The notes beneath the pieces are model-generated. The model had not been told where the DNA came from and searched no databases. It was given only the letters and a program-made list of their open reading frames with translations. Positions 12,152-15,220 of a stretch of DNA of 15,220 nt are shown here, piece after piece (position 1 is the stretch's first letter; every line of letters begins with the position of its first letter). The translations under genes and the position numbers were made by a program. Origin of the DNA: JBFGWM01 sp041588495 (GTDB lineage Bacteria; Pseudomonadota; Gammaproteobacteria; Pseudomonadales; JBFGWM01); contig JBFGWM010000041.1 in assembly GCA_041588495.1 (NCBI GenBank), positions 1 to 15,220 of the forward strand, in the 5' to 3' direction.

Positions 12152-14056
12152 TTACCAGCCGCCGCCTCCCCCGCCGCCACCGCCGCCGCCGGAACCCCCG
12201 CCACCGCCTCCGCCCCCGCCACCGCCTGAATAGCTCGCCGCAGCCACACTGCTTTCCAGGGCGCTGCACAGGCTCGCGGGTTCGAAATGACTGCCCGAGT
12301 GCCAATGGGGCTGGTAGTCGCGGTACTGGGCCTGCCGGAGCAGGGCCTCGAACTTGTCGCCCCACACTCCGGCGCAGTCGAGCGCCACGGCGTGGGGCAG
12401 GAATCGCTCGAAAAGCTGCGGCGTGCGGTCCGGCGGATTGCGGAGTTTCAGTTCGTCGTGTTCTGCCATGAGCAGGTATTCACGGAAGCCCTCGATATGA
12501 TCGAGGGTTTTCCGACCGGCGTGGGTTGGCGCCTTGAGCCATTCGTAGAACAGGCACACGAGGAGGATGCCGCCGCCCATGATGGGAATCAGCGGCCGCC
12601 CGGCGGTGCGGTCGATAAAGGTGCCTGCAAACACCACGCCCGCGGCGACACCCAGGCCAACCAGGAGCAACAGGAGCCGGCCGATCCTGTGTCCTGTCGT
12701 ACGGCCACGCTCGAAGAGTTCCTCCACCGCCACGCGGATGACCGCCACGGCGATCGGAATGCCAAACAGGAACACCATCAGCGGAACCATGACCGGCGCC
12801 ATGAACTGTCCCGGCTGGGAAAACAATTGTATTGCGGTGGCGAGCAGTACCAGGCCGAGTCCCGCGGCCGTCCAGCCGCCGTTAATGTGAAACTGGACGG
12901 ATGCATATTCCTTCTTCAGCCGTGACCAGTGCGCTGATTTTGCCAGCTCCAGGGTGGCCTGGTTCTCCTGGGAGATGTCGATCTCGGACGCTTCCCGGAA
13001 CAGCCTGGCCAGGAGTACCCGTTCGCCTGCCGCCCGGGGTGGCTCGAAATCCGCAGCTCGGACAAGGCGGGTATCGCCGTCAGCAGTCTCCTCGATCTTG
13101 AGGCAGCCCTGTACCGCGAGGCTGATCAGCGCCGTGGTGAAACAGCCCTGGTCGTAACCCATACGGCGGATATAGCGCATTGCTGCCGGTGACAGGTCAT
13201 CCCGGGGCTGATAATGGGGTACCAGCGAACCGGCGGCCGGGTCGCGGCCGAAGCGGCGCCAGGCGAAAACGAAAAAAACCAGAAGTCCGCCCGTGCTCGC
13301 CGTCGACCACGGTGTGAACCAGTCACCGACCACGGCGACGGATTTCTGCAGAACGGCCCGGGACGGGTCGTGCTCAACGCTTCCGGCGGGCCATTCGACC
13401 TGTACCGAGAGTCCCTCGTAGAGGCCGAACATGGCCGTGCTCTCGAAGCGGACCCCGTCATGGATCGCTTTCGCACGGTACTTCTGCTCGCGGAATCCCG
13501 TCTTGCCGGTGAATGCCCGCCATTGTGCTGTGGCGGGATCCACTCCCTCCGGAAGCAGGATCTCGGCCCCGGCATGGTCGATGGGGAACGCCCAGTTGTT
13601 GCCGGTCACGTTCCAGTACAGGGTGTCCAGGGGGCCGTCGGGGATCACGTGGCCGTCGGTCCGGTAGGTGAGTTGGTAGGTGTAGGTTCCGGTCGGGAGG
13701 AAGTAGTTCTTGCGACCGATGTAAATCCGGGTCTGGCCTCCGCTGACCTGCTGGAACCAGTTCTCCGGTTCGCCGTCGCGGCGCACGTCCACGACCCGGA
13801 AGCCGTGCTTCCGGTCCTGGGAGTAGAGGGGCAGGTCGCGGAATATCCCGCGCCGGATCTGCTGGGCCCGCGCCTGCACGCGGATGGTCTCGGTCACTTC
13901 CAGGTCGCCGTACCCGAGAACCCGCACCACGGAATGAAAGTCCACGATCCGCTCGCCGCGGTGGATCACCGGTTCGGCGGCACCCGCGGTGCGGGCCGTG
14001 GACGGGGCGAGTACGGCCAGCAGCAGGCAGATCAGTAGACGCAGTACCGGGGACAT
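12152..14056 (-). CDS. DUF2207 membrane protein with poly-glycine tail
   Basis: Function unknown; the pattern fits the DUF2207 family of predicted membrane proteins. The 634-residue protein has a signal peptide (1-27, cleavage near TAGA-AE). An extracytoplasmic beta-rich region follows (about 30-245) with family-like blocks VTETIRVQ, GIFRDLPLY, YQLTYRTDG, DTLYWNVTGNNW and MFGLYEG. Then come a membrane helix (about 253-267), a soluble part from PHYQPRDDLSPA to about 395, three further hydrophobic segments (396-412, 418-442, 460-482) and one at 488-506, then a soluble end. The tail is 11 Gly, Ser, 11 Gly, Trp (611-634); glycine-rich tails ending in Trp are common in this family and in TPM-domain proteins. 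The ATG at 14056 starts the signal peptide but has no good ribosome site. It lies between rpsT and murJ. Confidence 0.9.
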   Translation of the reverse strand: MSPVLRLLICLLLAVLAPSTARTAGAAEPVIHRGERIVDFHSVVRVLGYGDLEVTETIRVQARAQQIRRGIFRDLPLYSQDRKHGFRVVDVRRDGEPENWFQQVSGGQTRIYIGRKNYFLPTGTYTYQLTYRTDGHVIPDGPLDTLYWNVTGNNWAFPIDHAGAEILLPEGVDPATAQWRAFTGKTGFREQKYRAKAIHDGVRFESTAMFGLYEGLSVQVEWPAGSVEHDPSRAVLQKSVAVVGDWFTPWSTASTGGLLVFFVFAWRRFGRDPAAGSLVPHYQPRDDLSPAAMRYIRRMGYDQGCFTTALISLAVQGCLKIEETADGDTRLVRAADFEPPRAAGERVLLARLFREASEIDISQENQATLELAKSAHWSRLKKEYASVQFHINGGWTAAGLGLVLLATAIQLFSQPGQFMAPVMVPLMVFLFGIPIAVAVIRVAVEELFERGRTTGHRIGRLLLLLVGLGVAAGVVFAGTFIDRTAGRPLIPIMGGGILLVCLFYEWLKAPTHAGRKTLDHIEGFREYLLMAEHDELKLRNPPDRTPQLFERFLPHAVALDCAGVWGDKFEALLRQAQYRDYQPHWHSGSHFEPASLCSALESSVAAASYSGGGGGGGGGGGSGGGGGGGGGGGW

Positions 14057-14088
14057 TTGAAGCGGTCGGTTTCCTAGTTTTCCGGCAA

Positions 14089-14094
14089 AGTATA
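14089..14094 (-). promoter_or_regulatory. Possible -10 box for the DUF2207 gene
   Basis: TATACT on the minus strand lies 33 bases ahead of the ATG, so transcription would start near 14082. No convincing -35 box is found 17 bases further up (CGGTCA). It lies back-to-back with the murJ promoter in the 125-base divergent gap. Confidence 0.3.
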
Positions 14095-14110
14095 TTCGGT
14101 TGCCAGCGGG

Positions 14111-14141
14111 CTGACCGTACGCCCGGCCATGCCACTATAAT
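14111..14141 (+). promoter_or_regulatory. Probable murJ promoter
   Basis: A perfect TATAAT (14136-14141) is preceded by CTGACC (14111-14116) at 19 bases, or TGACCG one base later at 18. The -10 box is strong, the spacing wide. The transcript would begin near 14148, about 34 bases before the proposed TTG start. Confidence 0.55.
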
Positions 14142-14181
14142 TCCAGTGCCCGGCTCCCGGGCAGGCAGGGGAACCCGACTG

Positions 14182-15220
14182 TTGGCCAGCGAAGACAATC
14201 AAGGCGCCCGCGAGGGCGGGGGACTCCTGCGTTCGACCGGGATTGTCGGCGCCATGACCCTGGTGTCGAGGGTGCTGGGCCTGATACGTGACATCGTCAT
14301 CGCGGGCACCTTCGGGGCCGGAGCAGGCGCCGACGCGTTTTTCGTCGCCTTCAAGATTCCCAATTTCCTGCGTCGCCTGTTCGCCGAGGGCGCCTTCGCA
14401 CAGGCGTTCGTGCCCGTGCTCTCGGAGTATCGGACCGGGCGTTCGGTCGACGAGGTGCGGCGGCTGATCAACGCGGTCTCGGGAACCCTGGGCCTCACCC
14501 TGATCCTGCTGTGCGTGGTCTGCATACTGGCCGCGCCGCTGATCATCACCCTGTTCGCGCCGGGATTTCACCAGTACCCCGAGAAGCTGGCGCTGGCGAC
14601 CACGCTGCTGCAGATCACCTTTCCCTACATCTTCCTGATTTCCATGACCGCCTTCGTCGGCTCGGTGCTGAACAGTTACGGGCGGTTCGCGATCCCGGCG
14701 ATCACCCCCGTGTGGTTGAACCTGTCGATGATCGGTGCTGCGCTGATCATGACCCGCTGGTTCGAGGAGCCGACCCTGGCCATGGCCTGGGGGGTGATCA
14801 TCGCGGGGATCACGCAACTGGTGTTCCAGTTGCCGTTCATCCGCCAGATCGGCCTGATGCCGCAACCGGTCGTCGACTGGAAGCACGAGGGGGTGCAGCG
14901 CATCCTGAGGCTCATGGTGCCGGCCCTGTTCGCGGTCTCCGTCACCCAGATCAACCTGATGCTGGACACCATCCTGGCCTCCTTCCTGCCCACCGGGAGT
15001 GTTTCCTGGCTGTTCTACTCGGACCGCCTCTCGGAACTGCCCCTCGGCGTGTTCGGTATCGCCATTGCCACGGTGATCCTGCCCAGTTTGTCGCGCAAGC
15101 ACGCACGCGACGATCCGCGGCAGTTCTCCGGCACCATGGACTGGGCGCTGCGTCTCGTGGTGCTGATCGGCCTGCCCGCAGCGGTCGCCCTGCTGGCGCT
15201 GGCGGAGCCGATCCTCACCA
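14182..15220 (+). CDS. murJ: Lipid II flippase MurJ (5' part, runs off window)
   Basis: Moves the peptidoglycan precursor lipid II across the inner membrane; MOP/MVF superfamily. The first 346 codons are present of about 510 in E. coli MurJ. Family blocks are clear: MTLVSRVLGLIRDIVIAGTF (25-44), then GADAFFVAFKIPNFLRRLFA followed by EGAFAQAFVPVLSEY, later GSVLNSYGRFAIPA, and GSVSWLFYSDRLSELPLGVF. The Arg and Glu residues of RRLFAEGAF correspond to the conserved cavity. The start is probably TTG at 14182: AGGGGA (14167-14172) lies nine bases upstream and no ATG occurs before codon 25, which would cut into the first helix. It is divergent from the DUF2207 gene; in many gammaproteobacteria murJ instead faces rpsT directly. 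Confidence 0.96.
   Translation, partial: MASEDNQGAREGGGLLRSTGIVGAMTLVSRVLGLIRDIVIAGTFGAGAGADAFFVAFKIPNFLRRLFAEGAFAQAFVPVLSEYRTGRSVDEVRRLINAVSGTLGLTLILLCVVCILAAPLIITLFAPGFHQYPEKLALATTLLQITFPYIFLISMTAFVGSVLNSYGRFAIPAITPVWLNLSMIGAALIMTRWFEEPTLAMAWGVIIAGITQLVFQLPFIRQIGLMPQPVVDWKHEGVQRILRLMVPALFAVSVTQINLMLDTILASFLPTGSVSWLFYSDRLSELPLGVFGIAIATVILPSLSRKHARDDPRQFSGTMDWALRLVVLIGLPAAVALLALAEPILT

Noticed and set aside
12287..12925. Plus-strand open frame opposite the DUF2207 gene
   Set aside because: Antisense shadow of a recognised membrane protein, with no ribosome site or family.
14074..15102. 342-codon minus-strand open frame opposite murJ
   Set aside because: Rich in Gln, Arg, Asp and Gly as expected for the antisense of a membrane protein; murJ on the plus strand has clear family motifs.

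Overview
The window reads as a chromosomal segment of a GC-rich gammaproteobacterium. The basis is the core order ispB - rplU - rpmA - obgE - proB - rpsT - murJ, a long-chain polyprenyl diphosphate synthase (IspB), E. coli-like ribosomal proteins, and a tRNA-Pro(CGG) with encoded CCA. I suspect a Chromatiales-type lineage from the gene order and the type of malate dehydrogenase, but the sequence does not settle the genus.

Left part (1-7037) is mixed, partly accessory. A repeat-like, hairpin-forming segment lies at the edge, followed by malate dehydrogenase (mdh, minus strand) with a strong terminator. About 630 bases without a convincing gene come next. Then comes the most unusual part: four short plus-strand genes in a row (1820-2818), each encoding about 71-74 residues that look like the N-terminal half of HicB-family antitoxins with no DNA-binding tail. 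The first three are near-identical tandem copies, each with its own copied ribosome binding site; the fourth is diverged. No HicA toxin gene is present. After them come a Blc-type lipocalin lipoprotein (minus) and, divergent from it, a TrhA/hemolysin III-type membrane protein (plus). A tightly overlapping minus-strand trio (6923 down to 4362) encodes a membrane-anchored sialidase-like beta-propeller protein and two polytopic membrane proteins of unknown function, one with a striking GEEISWGQR motif.

Right part (7038-15220) is mostly core housekeeping: tRNA-Pro(CGG), ispB (quinone side chain), the rplU-rpmA ribosomal operon with a textbook promoter and terminator, obgE (ribosome-assembly GTPase), proB (proline synthesis), rpsT (minus, GTG start, excellent promoter) and the start of murJ (lipid II flippase), which runs off the window. 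A DUF2207 membrane protein with a long glycine tail sits between rpsT and murJ.

Candidates for something undescribed are, first, the array of RHH-less HicB-like genes without a toxin and, second, the sialidase-like/two-membrane-protein operon. Functions for both are open; the gene calls themselves are secure.
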